Positions 48,681 through 59,873 of a stretch of 64,000 nt of DNA are shown piece after piece. Numbering within the stretch: position 1 is the first letter of the stretch; each line of letters starts with the position of its first letter. This stretch comes from JAMHWF01 sp035911095 (GTDB lineage: Bacteria > Pseudomonadota > Gammaproteobacteria > Burkholderiales > Burkholderiaceae_C). The notes beneath the pieces were generated by a model. That model was not told where the DNA came from. It did not search any database and was given only the letters and a program-made list of their open reading frames with translations. The translations under genes and the position numbers were made by a program. The stretch covers positions 1-64,000 of the forward strand of contig JAMHWF010000114.1 in assembly GCA_035911095.1 (NCBI GenBank), given 5' to 3'.

Positions 48681-49280
48681 ATGCCCGCCATCGACTACTT
48701 CCTCGCCCCGCAATCGCCCTATGCCTACCTGGGCCACGAGCGCTTCGTCGCGATCGCCCGTGCCGCCGGCGCGACGATCCGCGTGCGGCCGATCGACCTG
48801 GGCAATGTCTTCCCGGTCTCGGGCGGCCTGCCGCTGACCAAGCGCGCGCCCCAGCGCCAGGCCTACCGGCTGGTCGAGCTGCGCCGCTTCTCGGACTGGC
48901 TGTGCCTGCCGCTGAAGCTGCAGCCGAAGTACTTCCCGGTCTCGGGCGACGACGCGGCCCAGCTGATCGTCGCGGTCGAGGCGAAGGACGGCGTCGAGGC
49001 CGCGCTGCGCCTGTCCGGCGCGATGTTCCGCGCGGTCTGGGCCGAGGACCGCAACATCGCCGACGAGGCCACCCTGGCGGCGCTGCTGGCCGAGCAGGGC
49101 CTGCCGCCGGCGCGCCTGGAAGACGGCCACTCGCAGGCGGCGCACGTCGCCTACGAGGCCAACACCGCGCAGGCGATCGAGGCCGGGGTGTTCGGCGTGC
49201 CGACCTATGTGGTCGACGGCGAGCTGTTCTGGGGCCAGGACCGGCTCGACTTCGTGCAGCGGCGGCTGGCGCAGGCCTGA
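48681..49280 (+). CDS. 2-hydroxychromene-2-carboxylate isomerase / DsbA-like GST-kappa family protein
   Basis: 199 residues. Opens MPAIDYFLAPQSPYAYLGHE: DYFLAPQSPYAYLG is the thioredoxin-fold start of this family, with Ser in place of the active-site Cys. GVFGVPTYVVDGELFWGQDR contains the cis-Pro motif. Members isomerise ring-cleavage products of naphthalene-type compounds using glutathione; others have unknown roles. An upstream ATG at 48636 is possible. Starts 92 bases after uvrA. Confidence 0.88.
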   Translation: MPAIDYFLAPQSPYAYLGHERFVAIARAAGATIRVRPIDLGNVFPVSGGLPLTKRAPQRQAYRLVELRRFSDWLCLPLKLQPKYFPVSGDDAAQLIVAVEAKDGVEAALRLSGAMFRAVWAEDRNIADEATLAALLAEQGLPPARLEDGHSQAAHVAYEANTAQAIEAGVFGVPTYVVDGELFWGQDRLDFVQRRLAQA

Positions 49281-49300
49281 GGCCCCTGCACGCTGGCGGC

Positions 49301-49330
49301 GCTGACACCGTTTGTCAGCGTTCGCTGACA
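49301..49330. promoter_or_regulatory. Three GCTGACA heptamers, operator-like
   Basis: GCTGACA (49301-49307), TGTCAGC (49313-49319) and GCTGACA (49324-49330) lie in alternating orientation with spacers of 5 and 4 bases, about 120-150 bases before the BON gene. All three copies are perfect. This looks like a regulator-binding array or a cruciform. Confidence 0.5.
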
Positions 49331-49450
49331 GGCGCGCTCCGTTCCGCGCCGGACCCGATCGGCCGAGGATGACAGACCCGGCCCCGTGGCCTGCCTAGAG
49401 TGCGGGCACGGCAAAGAGCCGTTCTGACGAAAGCAGAAGGAGAAAGCCTC

Positions 49451-49774
49451 ATGTTCACCAACCGATGGGCAGCCATCGCGACGATCTGCGCGGCGCTCGG
49501 CGCCGGGGTGGTCGTGGCCGGCTGCGGCAGCACGCCTACACAGGACAGCCTCGGCGAGTCGATCGACGACACCGTCATCACCTCGAAAGTGAAAGCCAAG
49601 TTCGTCGAGGACAAGACCGTCTCGGCCCTGAACATCTCGGTCGAGACCTTCAAGGGCGTCGTTCAGCTGAGCGGCTTCGCCAACAGCGCGGCCGAGGCCG
49701 CGCAGGCTGGCGAGCTCGCGCGCAGCGTGGCCGGCGTCAAGTCGGTGAAGAACGACATCCGGTTGAAGTCCTGA
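49451..49774 (+). CDS. BON-domain lipoprotein
   Basis: 107 residues. Lipobox VVVAGCGS with Cys25, then one BON domain: DDTVITSKVKAKFVEDKTVS, ALNISVETFKGVVQLSGFAN, GVKSVKNDIRLKS. BON lipoproteins (OsmY/DolP-like) bind phospholipid membranes and support envelope integrity under stress. AGGAG precedes the ATG by nine bases. Followed after 74 bases by a DUF883 gene, a common pairing in Burkholderiales. Confidence 0.92.
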   Translation: MFTNRWAAIATICAALGAGVVVAGCGSTPTQDSLGESIDDTVITSKVKAKFVEDKTVSALNISVETFKGVVQLSGFANSAAEAAQAGELARSVAGVKSVKNDIRLKS

Positions 49775-49848
49775 CCTTCCACCACACGGCCAGCGGGCCC
49801 TGGCACGCTGGCCGGCAACGACACCCGCACGTCCCGAAAGGAAGCGAC

Positions 49849-50142
49849 ATGAACCGCAGGAGCATCCCTGAAGAAGTCCGCCCGCTGTCGAGCGACGTCG
49901 ACGCCCTGCTGTCGACGGTCGGCCAGGAGGCGCGCGCCAGCGCCCACGACATCCGCGAGAGCATGGCCCGCGTCTACGACAGCGCGCGCGACCGCCTGTC
50001 GCGGGTCGATGAGTCGGTGCGCACCACCGCCCGCCATGCCGCTCACTCGACCGACGACTACGTGCACGACAAGCCCTGGCGCGTCGTCGCGATCGGCGCG
50101 CTGGCCGGCCTGGCGCTCGGCCTGCTGATGTCGCGTCGCTGA
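49849..50142 (+). CDS. DUF883 (ElaB/YqjD-type) membrane-anchored protein
   Basis: 97 residues. An amphipathic helical region (DVDALLSTVGQEARASAHDI, ARVYDSARDRLSRVDESVRT) is followed by DDYVHDKPWRVVAIGALAGL and a C-terminal membrane helix ending ALGLLMSRR. ElaB/YqjD proteins attach ribosomes to the inner membrane in stationary phase. AAGGA seven bases before the ATG. Last gene before a strong terminator. Confidence 0.9.
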   Translation: MNRRSIPEEVRPLSSDVDALLSTVGQEARASAHDIRESMARVYDSARDRLSRVDESVRTTARHAAHSTDDYVHDKPWRVVAIGALAGLALGLLMSRR

Positions 50143-50254
50143 CGCGGTCCCCGCAGCCCGCGGGATCCGGTCGCCGCCCCGCCGCGGCCGGGTCGCCACG
50201 ATCCTCCCCGTGACCGGCCTTCCCCCGCCTCCTCATTCGGGTCGGTCATGCTTG

Positions 50255-50291
50255 GTCGCCGTCACCCGATTCCGGGGACGGCGACTTTTTT
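50255..50291 (+). terminator. Strong intrinsic terminator after the BON-DUF883 unit
   Basis: GTCGCCGTC (50255-50263) pairs perfectly with GACGGCGAC (50277-50285), and inside it CCCG (50265-50268) pairs with CGGG (50273-50276). Six U (50286-50291) follow. It closes the BON-DUF883 transcript and means the kinase gene must begin downstream of it. Confidence 0.85.
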
Positions 50292-50394
50292 CTGGCCGAT
50301 TTGCCGCCGCAGACCCCTGATGTCAGGCCGGGAGAGCGCCACCCCCCACAATGTCCGCACCGCTGACCTGCCACGACCCGGTCGCGCGCCAGGC

Positions 50395-51834
50395 ATGCCG
50401 ACAAGCACGGACACGACACCGCCCCCCGCCCCGACGCCCACGCCCGCTCCGTTCCGGCTGCAGCGGCTGCTGCGCATTGCGCCGCCGCAGGTCTTCGCGG
50501 TGCTGCTGATGACGGCGATGGTGTCGATCGTGATCCTCATCGTCTCGGAGGCCACCGCGAGCCGCATCGAGCGCTCGCGCAGCGCGGTGGCGTCGGTGGA
50601 AACCGCGCTCGACCGCCTGGCCCTCGTCCGCACCGGGATCGCGAACGCGGAGTCGAACCAGCGCGGGTATCTGCTGACCGGCAGCGGCGCCTACCTGCCG
50701 CCGTTCGAAGCGGCTTCGAGCCTGACGCAGAACGCGATCGGCGACCTGGCCTCGCTGACCGGCGACGACCTCGAATGGCGCGGCCGCGTCGCGGCGCTGC
50801 GCGAACACGTGACAGCGCGGCTCGACCAGCTCAAGTTCGGCGTCATGACGCTGCAGCGCGACGGCCCCGGGGCCGCGCTCGACTACGTGCGCGGCGGCCA
50901 GGGCAGCGACCTGATGGGGCAGATCACGCGCACCGCCGACGGCCTGGAGCCGGCGCTGCGCGCCGAGCTGGGCCGCCGCGAGGCGCTGCTCGACCGCGTC
51001 TGGCTGCAGCAGCGCATCGGCGTCGGCGTGGTCGTGCTGCTGAATCTGATCTTCCTCGGCGTGCTGGCGAACCTGATGGTTCGCCAGTTTCGCCAGCGCG
51101 AGGAACGCCGCGCCGAGATGCAGCGCGACAACGAGATGCTCGAGCGCGCGGTGGCCGACCGCACCGAGGAGCTCTCGGCGCTGTCGATCTACCTGCAGTC
51201 GAGCAGCGAGCACGAGAAGGCGCGCCTGGCGCGCGACCTGCACGACGAGCTCGGCGGCATCCTGACCTCGGCCAAGATCGACATCGCCTGGCTAGAGGGC
51301 CGCAGCATCGCCGCCGACCCCGAGGTCGTGCCGCGGCTGGGCCGGCTCTCTGCCGTGCTCGACGAGGCGGTCGACCTCAAGCGCCGCGTCGTCGAGAACC
51401 TGCGGCCTTCGCTGCTCGACCACCTGGGCCTCGGCCCGGCGCTCGAGTGGTACATCGGCGAGCACTGCGCCAAGGCCGGTCTGAAAGCCGAGCTGAACCT
51501 GCCCGAGGCAGGCGAGGCGCTACCGTCCGAGGTGGCGATCGCGATCTACCGCACGGTGCAGGAAGGGCTCACCAACACGATCAAGTACGCCCGCGCGAAA
51601 ACCGTCGAGGTGAACCTGGAACGGGTGCAGGACCCGAGCGGGCACGAGCGCTACCACCTGGTGCAGCACGACGACGGCATCGGCATCAAGGATTTCCGGC
51701 CCGACCACCTCTCGCACGGCATGGCCGGCATGCGGCAGCGCGCGCGCGCGCTCGGCGGCAGCCTCGAGGTGCGCAGCGCGCCGGGCCGCGGGACGACGAT
51801 CGAGGCCTCGTATCCGTTGACGCCGGCCGAATAA
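50395..51834 (+). CDS. Sensor histidine kinase, CHASE3-like sensor and HisKA_3 core
   Basis: 479 residues from ATG 50395 (ATG 50320 also possible; anything earlier would lie in the terminator). Helix one (VFAVLLMTAMVSIVILIVS, about 34-55), a 150-residue CHASE3-like sensor with GIANAESNQRGYLLTG, helix two (IGVGVVVLLNLIFLGVLANL, about 204-224), a coiled coil, then HisKA_3 KARLARDLHDELGGILTSAK (His283) and an ATPase domain with VQEGLTNTIKYARAK, HDDGIGI and GMAGMRQRARALGG. NarX/UhpB type. The partner is probably the NarL-type regulator at 52466. Confidence 0.92.
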   Translation: MPTSTDTTPPPAPTPTPAPFRLQRLLRIAPPQVFAVLLMTAMVSIVILIVSEATASRIERSRSAVASVETALDRLALVRTGIANAESNQRGYLLTGSGAYLPPFEAASSLTQNAIGDLASLTGDDLEWRGRVAALREHVTARLDQLKFGVMTLQRDGPGAALDYVRGGQGSDLMGQITRTADGLEPALRAELGRREALLDRVWLQQRIGVGVVVLLNLIFLGVLANLMVRQFRQREERRAEMQRDNEMLERAVADRTEELSALSIYLQSSSEHEKARLARDLHDELGGILTSAKIDIAWLEGRSIAADPEVVPRLGRLSAVLDEAVDLKRRVVENLRPSLLDHLGLGPALEWYIGEHCAKAGLKAELNLPEAGEALPSEVAIAIYRTVQEGLTNTIKYARAKTVEVNLERVQDPSGHERYHLVQHDDGIGIKDFRPDHLSHGMAGMRQRARALGGSLEVRSAPGRGTTIEASYPLTPAE

Positions 51835-51902
51835 GACCGAAGGCGCGCGCCGGCGCCGCCGGACGCGATGCGCACCGCACGCGGCCGCGGTGCCTGCGCC
51901 GG

Positions 51903-52460
51903 TCAGTGGCGGGTCGAGTTGCCGTCGTGCGGCGGCATCGTGCCGTCGCCCGGCAACACGCTGTGGCGCGAGGCCGCGTGCTCGAGCAGGGTGCGCACCT
52001 TGTGGAAGTCGCGGCTCTTGTCGAGGAAGTAATCGGCGCCCGCCTTCAGGCAGGCCGCCTCGAGCACCGGCAGTGCATGGTTGGTCAGCACGATCAGCAG
52101 CGGCGGCGGCGAGGTGTGCTTGCGCCGCAGCCCGGCGATCACGCCGAGCCCGGTGCCGGACTTCAGGTTCAGGTCGACGACGACGGCTTGCGGCAGCAGC
52201 AGGTCGAACTTGGCGATCGCCTCTTCTTCCGACTCGGCGAGGCCGGCGACCTCGAAACGCCCGGGCTCGTCGATCAGCTCGCGCAGCAGCTGCTGCACCC
52301 GGGGCAGGTCTTCGACGACCAGCACGCGCAACGCTTCGTTCGCGTCGATCTCGCGCGACAGGCCGCCGCGTCCGGGAAGACTGCCACCGGAGGGGTCGTC
52401 AGCGGCGCCGACGGCGCGCTGCGCGCCGGCGACGGGTTGGGGAAGGGGCGGCCGATCCAT
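51903..52460 (-). CDS. Single-domain response regulator
   Basis: 185 residues. An N-terminal 42-residue Pro/Ala/Gly-rich segment, then one receiver domain: LRVLVVEDLPRVQQLLREL, phosphoacceptor Asp96 in VVVDLNLKSGTGLGV, and Lys in YFLDKSRDFHKV. The C-terminal tail has no DNA-binding domain, so it must act through protein contacts. ATG 52460 is five bases after the stop of the NarL-type gene, suggesting co-transcription. Confidence 0.88.
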   Translation of the reverse strand: MDRPPLPQPVAGAQRAVGAADDPSGGSLPGRGGLSREIDANEALRVLVVEDLPRVQQLLRELIDEPGRFEVAGLAESEEEAIAKFDLLLPQAVVVDLNLKSGTGLGVIAGLRRKHTSPPPLLIVLTNHALPVLEAACLKAGADYFLDKSRDFHKVRTLLEHAASRHSVLPGDGTMPPHDGNSTRH

Positions 52461-52465
52461 GCGGT

Positions 52466-53110
52466 CTACTGCATCAGGTTGTTGCGGACCGCGTACTGGG
52501 TGAGGTCTGCGTTGGTCTTGAAGTTCATCTTCTCGAGCAGGCGCGCGCGGTAGGTGCTCACGGTCTTCGCGCTCAGGCACAGGTCGTTGGCGATCTCGGT
52601 CACGCTGCGGCCGACCGCCAGCTTCGAGAAGATCTGGAACTCGCGCTCCGACAGCTTCAGGTGCGCCGGCTGTTCGATGTCGTGCGTCAGGCCGGCGGCG
52701 AGCATCTCGGCCAGCTTCGGGCTGATGAAGCGCCGCCCGGCCGCGACCGACCGCACCGCGGCGACGAGCTGATCCGGCGCCAGCTCCTTGCTGACGAAGC
52801 CGCTCGCACCGGCCTTCAGCACGTTGAGACCGTATTGCTCTTCAGAGTAGGCGCTGAGGATCAGGATCGCCACCTCGGGTCGACTTGCCTTGGACTGACG
52901 GAGGACGTCCATGCCTGATAGATCGGGCAGCGAAAGGTCGACCAGACATACGTCGAGAGCGCAGTCGCCCCGGATCGCAGCCAGCGCCTCACGGCCGGTC
53001 GCACCCTCGGCGACGATGTCGATGTCGCTGTGCTGTCCCAGGATATAGCGGAAACCGGCGCGCACGATGTCGTGATCGTCGAACAGGCCGAGGCGGATCA
53101 ACAGTCCCAT
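52466..53110 (-). CDS. NarL/FixJ-type response regulator
   Basis: 214 residues. Receiver: IRLGLFDDHDIVRAGFRYIL, Asp58 in VCLVDLSLPDLSG, ILILSAYSEEQYGLNVLKAG, FVSKELAPDQLV. C-terminal LuxR-type helix-turn-helix: LKLSEREFQIFSKLAVGRSV, TEIANDLCLSAKTVSTYRAR. Chosen start is MGLLIRLGLF at 53110; upstream codons are not conserved in type. A dyad at 53137-53155 lies just upstream. Divergent from the hybrid kinase. Confidence 0.93.
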   Translation of the reverse strand: MGLLIRLGLFDDHDIVRAGFRYILGQHSDIDIVAEGATGREALAAIRGDCALDVCLVDLSLPDLSGMDVLRQSKASRPEVAILILSAYSEEQYGLNVLKAGASGFVSKELAPDQLVAAVRSVAAGRRFISPKLAEMLAAGLTHDIEQPAHLKLSEREFQIFSKLAVGRSVTEIANDLCLSAKTVSTYRARLLEKMNFKTNADLTQYAVRNNLMQ

Positions 53111-53447
53111 GTTCTCAACTCGCAAGAGCGGGCAGCGATGCAGTGGCATTGCATCAGTGGGCGACGCAACGTCCGCCGGCGTCGCGACGTACAACGGCGC
53201 GACCGGGTGTTCACCGGAGCGTGCCGTCCTTCCCAACCCGCGACGTGCGCCGAGACTATCGCGGCCCGCCAGTTACACGCAGACGCATGCGCCTGATAGC
53301 ACTGTCAGCATCGTCCTACGCGGGCGCCGGATCGTCCAGCCCGACCGCGAAATGCGACGATTTCCGCACGCTGTTCGCGCGGCCCGGGGCGAGGCGGGCT
53401 GCTGCCGCTGACCACAATCGACTCATGCCTCGCCGCCGCTCTTCGCC
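53111..53447. promoter_or_regulatory. Divergent control region with dyad between NarL-type regulator and hybrid kinase
   Basis: 337 bases without a gene. GATGCA (53137-53142) and TGCATC (53150-53155) flank seven bases and lie 27-45 bases before the regulator's start codon, a position suited to autoregulation. Nothing else stands out. Confidence 0.4.
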
Positions 53448-56306
<2,859 letters not shown>

Positions 56307-56341
56307 ACCGCCGGGCGCCCGCAAAGCCGGCGCCCAAAGAA

Positions 56342-56366
56342 AAAGCCCGGCGCTGCCGGGCTTTTC
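56342..56366. terminator. Bidirectional intrinsic terminator
   Basis: AAAAGCCCGGC (56342-56352) and GCCGGGCTTTT (56356-56366) are perfect complements around a GCT loop, giving a U-run on both strands. It serves the hybrid kinase and the convergent SWIB gene. Confidence 0.93.
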
Positions 56367-56384
56367 CACGGGGCCGAAACCGGC

Positions 56385-56807
56385 TTACCGCAAATGGTCG
56401 TTGATCAGCTTGGTCATCTCGAACATCGAGGCCTGGCCTTTCTTGAAGACCTCCTTGAGCTTCGCGTCCGCGTTGATCATCCGCTTGTTGACCGAGTCCT
56501 GCAGCTTGTTCTTCTTGATGTAGTCCCAGACCTTCTTGGTCACCTCGGTTCGCGGCAGCGGCTTGTCGCCGACGATGGCCGCCAGCGTTGGCGTCGGGGT
56601 CAGGGCCTTCATGAACGCCGCGTTCGGGGTGCGCTTCTTGGCAGGCGCCTTCTTCGCGGCGACCTTCTTGGCCGGGGCCGCCTTCTTGGCCGGGGCCGCC
56701 TTCTTGGCCACGAGTTTCTTGGCCGGGGCCTTCTTCGCGGCAGCCTTCTTCGCCGGCGCCTTCTTGGCGACCGCCTTTTTCGCGGGCGCCTTCTTCGCAG
56801 TTGCCAT
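56385..56807 (-). CDS. SWIB-domain protein with histone-H1-like Lys/Ala tail
   Basis: 140 residues. Residues 1-60 are AKK/PAKK repeats like the tails of bacterial histone-H1-like proteins. Residues 61-140 form a SWIB/MDM2 domain (PLPRTEVTKKVWDYIKKNKL, NADAKLKEVFKKGQASMFEM). In eukaryotes SWIB belongs to chromatin remodelling; in Chlamydia it is linked to DNA condensation. The basic tail should bind DNA without specificity. ATG 56807 follows GGAGA. Its repeated codons make 18-bp direct repeats at the DNA level. Confidence 0.9.
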   Translation of the reverse strand: MATAKKAPAKKAVAKKAPAKKAAAKKAPAKKLVAKKAAPAKKAAPAKKVAAKKAPAKKRTPNAAFMKALTPTPTLAAIVGDKPLPRTEVTKKVWDYIKKNKLQDSVNKRMINADAKLKEVFKKGQASMFEMTKLINDHLR

Positions 56808-57064
56808 TTCGAATCTCTCCATCAAGTGCGTTGTTGATGTGCCGGGTTGAGGCGAGAGCCGCATGAGCTCTCTTTTCTCTCGGACACCCTGCGCCGCGGA
56901 TGGTACTGCTTGACATCTATCACGAGAAGAGGATTTCCCTCTCGAAACATGCGCAGAAGCAGGCCTTCACGCGCATCTGTCGCGCCTCGACATCAAGAGG
57001 GCAGCACGATGGGCCCGATATCCTCGCGAGCCTTCGCGCAAAACCCCGCCTGTATGCTGTGGCC

Positions 57065-57421
57065 ATGCTGAAAATACTCGTCCGCTGGGCCCTGCTCGCT
57101 GCTGCGCTGCTGCTTGTCGCGCATCTGTATCCGGGTGTCTCGGTAAGCAGTTTCTCCTCCGCACTGCTCGCGGCCTTCGTGCTCGGGCTGCTCAATGCGC
57201 TGCTGCGTCCGGTGCTGGTGGTGCTGACGCTGCCGGTCACGCTGATCACGCTCGGCCTGTTCCTCTTCGTGATCAACGCGGTGATCTTCTACTTCGCGGC
57301 GAACCTGCTGCAGGGCCTGTCGGTCAGCGGCTTCGGCGCGGCGCTGATCGGCTCGGTGCTCTACAGCCTCTGCGGCATGGTCATCGACGTCGCGGTCGAG
57401 CGGCTCTTCGGCCGCGGCTGA
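57065..57421 (+). CDS. YvlD/PF04020-type small membrane protein
   Basis: 118 residues, four predicted helices: LVRWALLAAALLLVAHLYPG, SALLAAFVLGLLNALLRPVL, LTLPVTLITLGLFLFVINAV, LIGSVLYSLCGMVIDVAVE. The run LNALLRPVLVVLTLPVTLIT with LFLFVINAVIF is the hallmark of the family often labelled phage holin family or YvlD. Function is unknown; no lysis gene is nearby, so a phage role is unlikely. The gap 56808-57064 (257 bases) upstream has TTGACA at 56910-56915 but no clear -10. Confidence 0.85.
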   Translation: MLKILVRWALLAAALLLVAHLYPGVSVSSFSSALLAAFVLGLLNALLRPVLVVLTLPVTLITLGLFLFVINAVIFYFAANLLQGLSVSGFGAALIGSVLYSLCGMVIDVAVERLFGRG

Positions 57422-57466
57422 GGCTGCTCCGGCCCACCGCGGGCGCTGGCGCGGCTCGAGACCGCG

Positions 57467-59092
57467 TCAAGGCGGCGGCTGGCGCGGCTCGCCGTCGGGA
57501 CCGGCCCCGTAGAGCTCGATCGCGAGCTGGCGCCGCTGGCCCTCGATGTCGCGCAGGCGCGCCTCGATCACCGAGGCCTCGATGAAGTCGGTGCCCGCCG
57601 GCTGCTCGCGCGCCAGGCGCCGGCCCGCGCGCAGCCGGTCGACGGCGCCGGTGAGGTCGCCCTGCGCATAGTGCGACTCGGCCTGGGCGCGCAGCGAGCG
57701 CACCGGCTGGCCGAGGCGGTCGTCGAGCTGCGCCAGCGTGCCCCACGCGCCGGCGTCCTTCGGGCGCAGCGCGACCAGGGTCTGCAGCTCGCCGGCGCTG
57801 GCGCGCAGGCGGGCCCCGTCGGGCGGTGTGCCGACCATCGCGAGCTGCGCGCGCAGCATCGTCAACGGCCGGCTCCGGTCGGTGGCGTAGGCGTCGAGGA
57901 TCTCGCCCGCGACCGCCGCATCGCCGCGCTCGATCGCCAGCTGCGCCTGCAGCAGGCGCACCGCGCGCTCGGCCCGCTCGTCGCTGCGCGGGCTGCCGCG
58001 CACGAGGCCAAGCGCCGTCTCGGCAGCGGCGGCGGCACGCGGGCGGTCGCGCAGCTGGTTCGAGGCCAGCGCGCTCGCGACCAGCGCCGTCACGCGCTCG
58101 GGCACCGCCGCCGCGCTCATGCCCGCGTCGCCCGGGCGGTCGAGCGCCTGCAGGCGCTGCAGGGCCTCGCTGCGCGGGTCCATCAGCGCGCGGGCGCGGC
58201 CCTGCATCACCGCGTGCTCGAGCCGGCTCGCGGGCGGCGGCATGATCGGCGCCGCGCCCATGCGCGAGCGCGCCTCGCCGATGCGGTCGACGGTCAGCGG
58301 GTGGGTGCGCAGGTAGGGGAAGGCGTTGCTGTCGTTGAGGCGGAACGCGCCGTCCATCTTCTCGAACATCGCGGCCATGCCGCCCGGCGCGAAGCCGGCC
58401 TGGGTCATCACCGCGAAGCCGACCCGGTCGGCCTCGCGCTCCATGTCGCGCGAGAAGTTGAGCTGGCCCTGGATCGCCACCGCCTGGCCGCCGGAGACGA
58501 TCGCGCCGACCGCGTCGCCGCTGCTGTTGCTGCGGCTGGCGGCGAGCACGCCGAGGATCATCGCCGCCAGGCCGATCAGCGTCTGGCGCTGGCTGTTGGC
58601 GATGCTGCGCGCGATGTGACGCTGCGTGACGTGCGAGAGCTCGTGCGCGAGCACCGAGGCCAGCTCGTCGCGCGTGTCGGTGAGCGAGATCAGCCCCAGG
58701 TGCACGCCGACGTAGCCGCCCGGCAGCGCGAAGGCGTTGACGCTGCGGTCGCGCACGAGGAAGACCTCCCACGCGAAGCGGTCGCGCGCCTCGGGGCTGA
58801 CGTCGCCGCGCTTCTCGGCCGCCTCGACCAGCGGCTGCCACAGGCCCTGCACATAGGCGTCGAGCTGCGGGTCTTCGATGTAGGCGGGGTCGCGCCAGAC
58901 GTCGCGCATGATCTGGTCGCCCAGGCGGCGCTCGCTGCCGACGCCGAAGTCCTCGGACGCCGCATCGCCGAGCGCCGGCAGGTTGACCTGGGCCGGCACG
59001 GCCGCGGGCCAGGCGAGCGCGACGGCGAGGACGGCCGCGAGCGCGCGCCGCCGCCGCTCGGCGCGATGGGCGCGGCCCGCGACACCGGTCAT
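57467..59092 (-). CDS. Periplasmic M48 metalloprotease with TPR repeats (BepA-like)
   Basis: 541 residues. Signal peptide ending VPAQ; zinc site HELSH in SVLAHELSHVTQRHIARSIA with third ligand Glu in SRDMEREADRVGFAVMTQAG. The C-terminal half is TPR-like, ending in a Pro tail. BepA (YfgC) clears or repairs misassembled outer-membrane proteins such as LptD. ATG 59092 chosen; in-frame ATG 59206 would add 38 residues before the signal peptide. Divergent from moaC. Confidence 0.92.
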   Translation of the reverse strand: MTGVAGRAHRAERRRRALAAVLAVALAWPAAVPAQVNLPALGDAASEDFGVGSERRLGDQIMRDVWRDPAYIEDPQLDAYVQGLWQPLVEAAEKRGDVSPEARDRFAWEVFLVRDRSVNAFALPGGYVGVHLGLISLTDTRDELASVLAHELSHVTQRHIARSIANSQRQTLIGLAAMILGVLAASRSNSSGDAVGAIVSGGQAVAIQGQLNFSRDMEREADRVGFAVMTQAGFAPGGMAAMFEKMDGAFRLNDSNAFPYLRTHPLTVDRIGEARSRMGAAPIMPPPASRLEHAVMQGRARALMDPRSEALQRLQALDRPGDAGMSAAAVPERVTALVASALASNQLRDRPRAAAAAETALGLVRGSPRSDERAERAVRLLQAQLAIERGDAAVAGEILDAYATDRSRPLTMLRAQLAMVGTPPDGARLRASAGELQTLVALRPKDAGAWGTLAQLDDRLGQPVRSLRAQAESHYAQGDLTGAVDRLRAGRRLAREQPAGTDFIEASVIEARLRDIEGQRRQLAIELYGAGPDGEPRQPPP

Positions 59093-59351
59093 TCGCTTCG
59101 GCTCGGGGGACGTGTCGCGAAGGCGGAAGGTGGCCCGCGTGACGGCGCGGCGGAAGAAGGAAGCGGTCAAGGCAGCGGGGCTCCGGGTGGGCCTGCGGTC
59201 AGGCACTGTACGACGCTGGCCGCGCCTGCATCGCGTCCGCGGTCATCGGCCGGCCCGGCGCCGCGCGTGAACGCTCGGCTGGTCATCAGGGCATGGCCGC
59301 CAGAGCGCTGACCTATCATGGCCCGCCCACGTTGCTGCCTCGTTTCCACCC

Positions 59352-59870
59352 ATGTCGACCGACGGCCCCGACCCCGCTGCGCCCGCCTCGCCGCTGACCC
59401 ATTTCGACGCCCAGGGCCGCGCGCAGATGGTCGATGTCGGCGGCAAGGCCGAGACGCATCGCATCGCGCGCGCGGCCGGCAGCATCCGCATGCAGCCGGC
59501 CACGCTGGCGCTGATCGCTGCCGGCACGGTGAAGAAGGGCGACGTGATCGGCATCGCGCGCATCGCGGCGATCCAGGCGGCGAAACGCACTGCCGAACTG
59601 ATCCCGCTGTGCCACCCGCTGCCGATCACGCGCGTGGCGGTCGACTTCACGCTCGATGCGGCGGCGAGCCGCGTCGACTGCGTCGCCCAGGTCGAGAGCT
59701 TCGGCCGCACCGGGGTCGAGATGGAGGCACTGACGGCGGTGCAGGTCGGCCTGCTCACCGTCTACGACATGTGCAAGGCGGCCGACCGGGGGATGGTGAT
59801 CGACGGGGTGCGCGTGCTCGAGAAGCAGGGTGGCAAGTCCGGCCGCTGGGTGGCGGACGGCGGGGCCTGA
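59352..59870 (+). CDS. moaC: Cyclic pyranopterin monophosphate synthase
   Basis: Makes cyclic pyranopterin monophosphate from 3',8-cyclo-GTP, in molybdenum-cofactor synthesis. 172 residues. QMVDVGGKAETHRIARAAGS, TVKKGDVIGIARIAAIQAAK, RTAELIPLCHPLPITRVAVD, TGVEMEALTAVQVGLLTVYD and AADRGMVIDGVRVLEKQGGK are the family signatures, with LCHPL at the active site. Three bases separate its stop from that of the convergent ligase gene. Confidence 0.97.
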   Translation: MSTDGPDPAAPASPLTHFDAQGRAQMVDVGGKAETHRIARAAGSIRMQPATLALIAAGTVKKGDVIGIARIAAIQAAKRTAELIPLCHPLPITRVAVDFTLDAAASRVDCVAQVESFGRTGVEMEALTAVQVGLLTVYDMCKAADRGMVIDGVRVLEKQGGKSGRWVADGGA

Positions 59871-59873
59871 CCG

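Noticed and set aside
56640..56800. CRISPR-like spaced repeats
   Set aside because: They are in-frame codon repeats for AKK/PAKK units in the SWIB protein tail, with no spacer variation.
57065..57421. Phage remnant, because of the holin-family label
   Set aside because: This family is widespread in chromosomes and no phage gene lies nearby.
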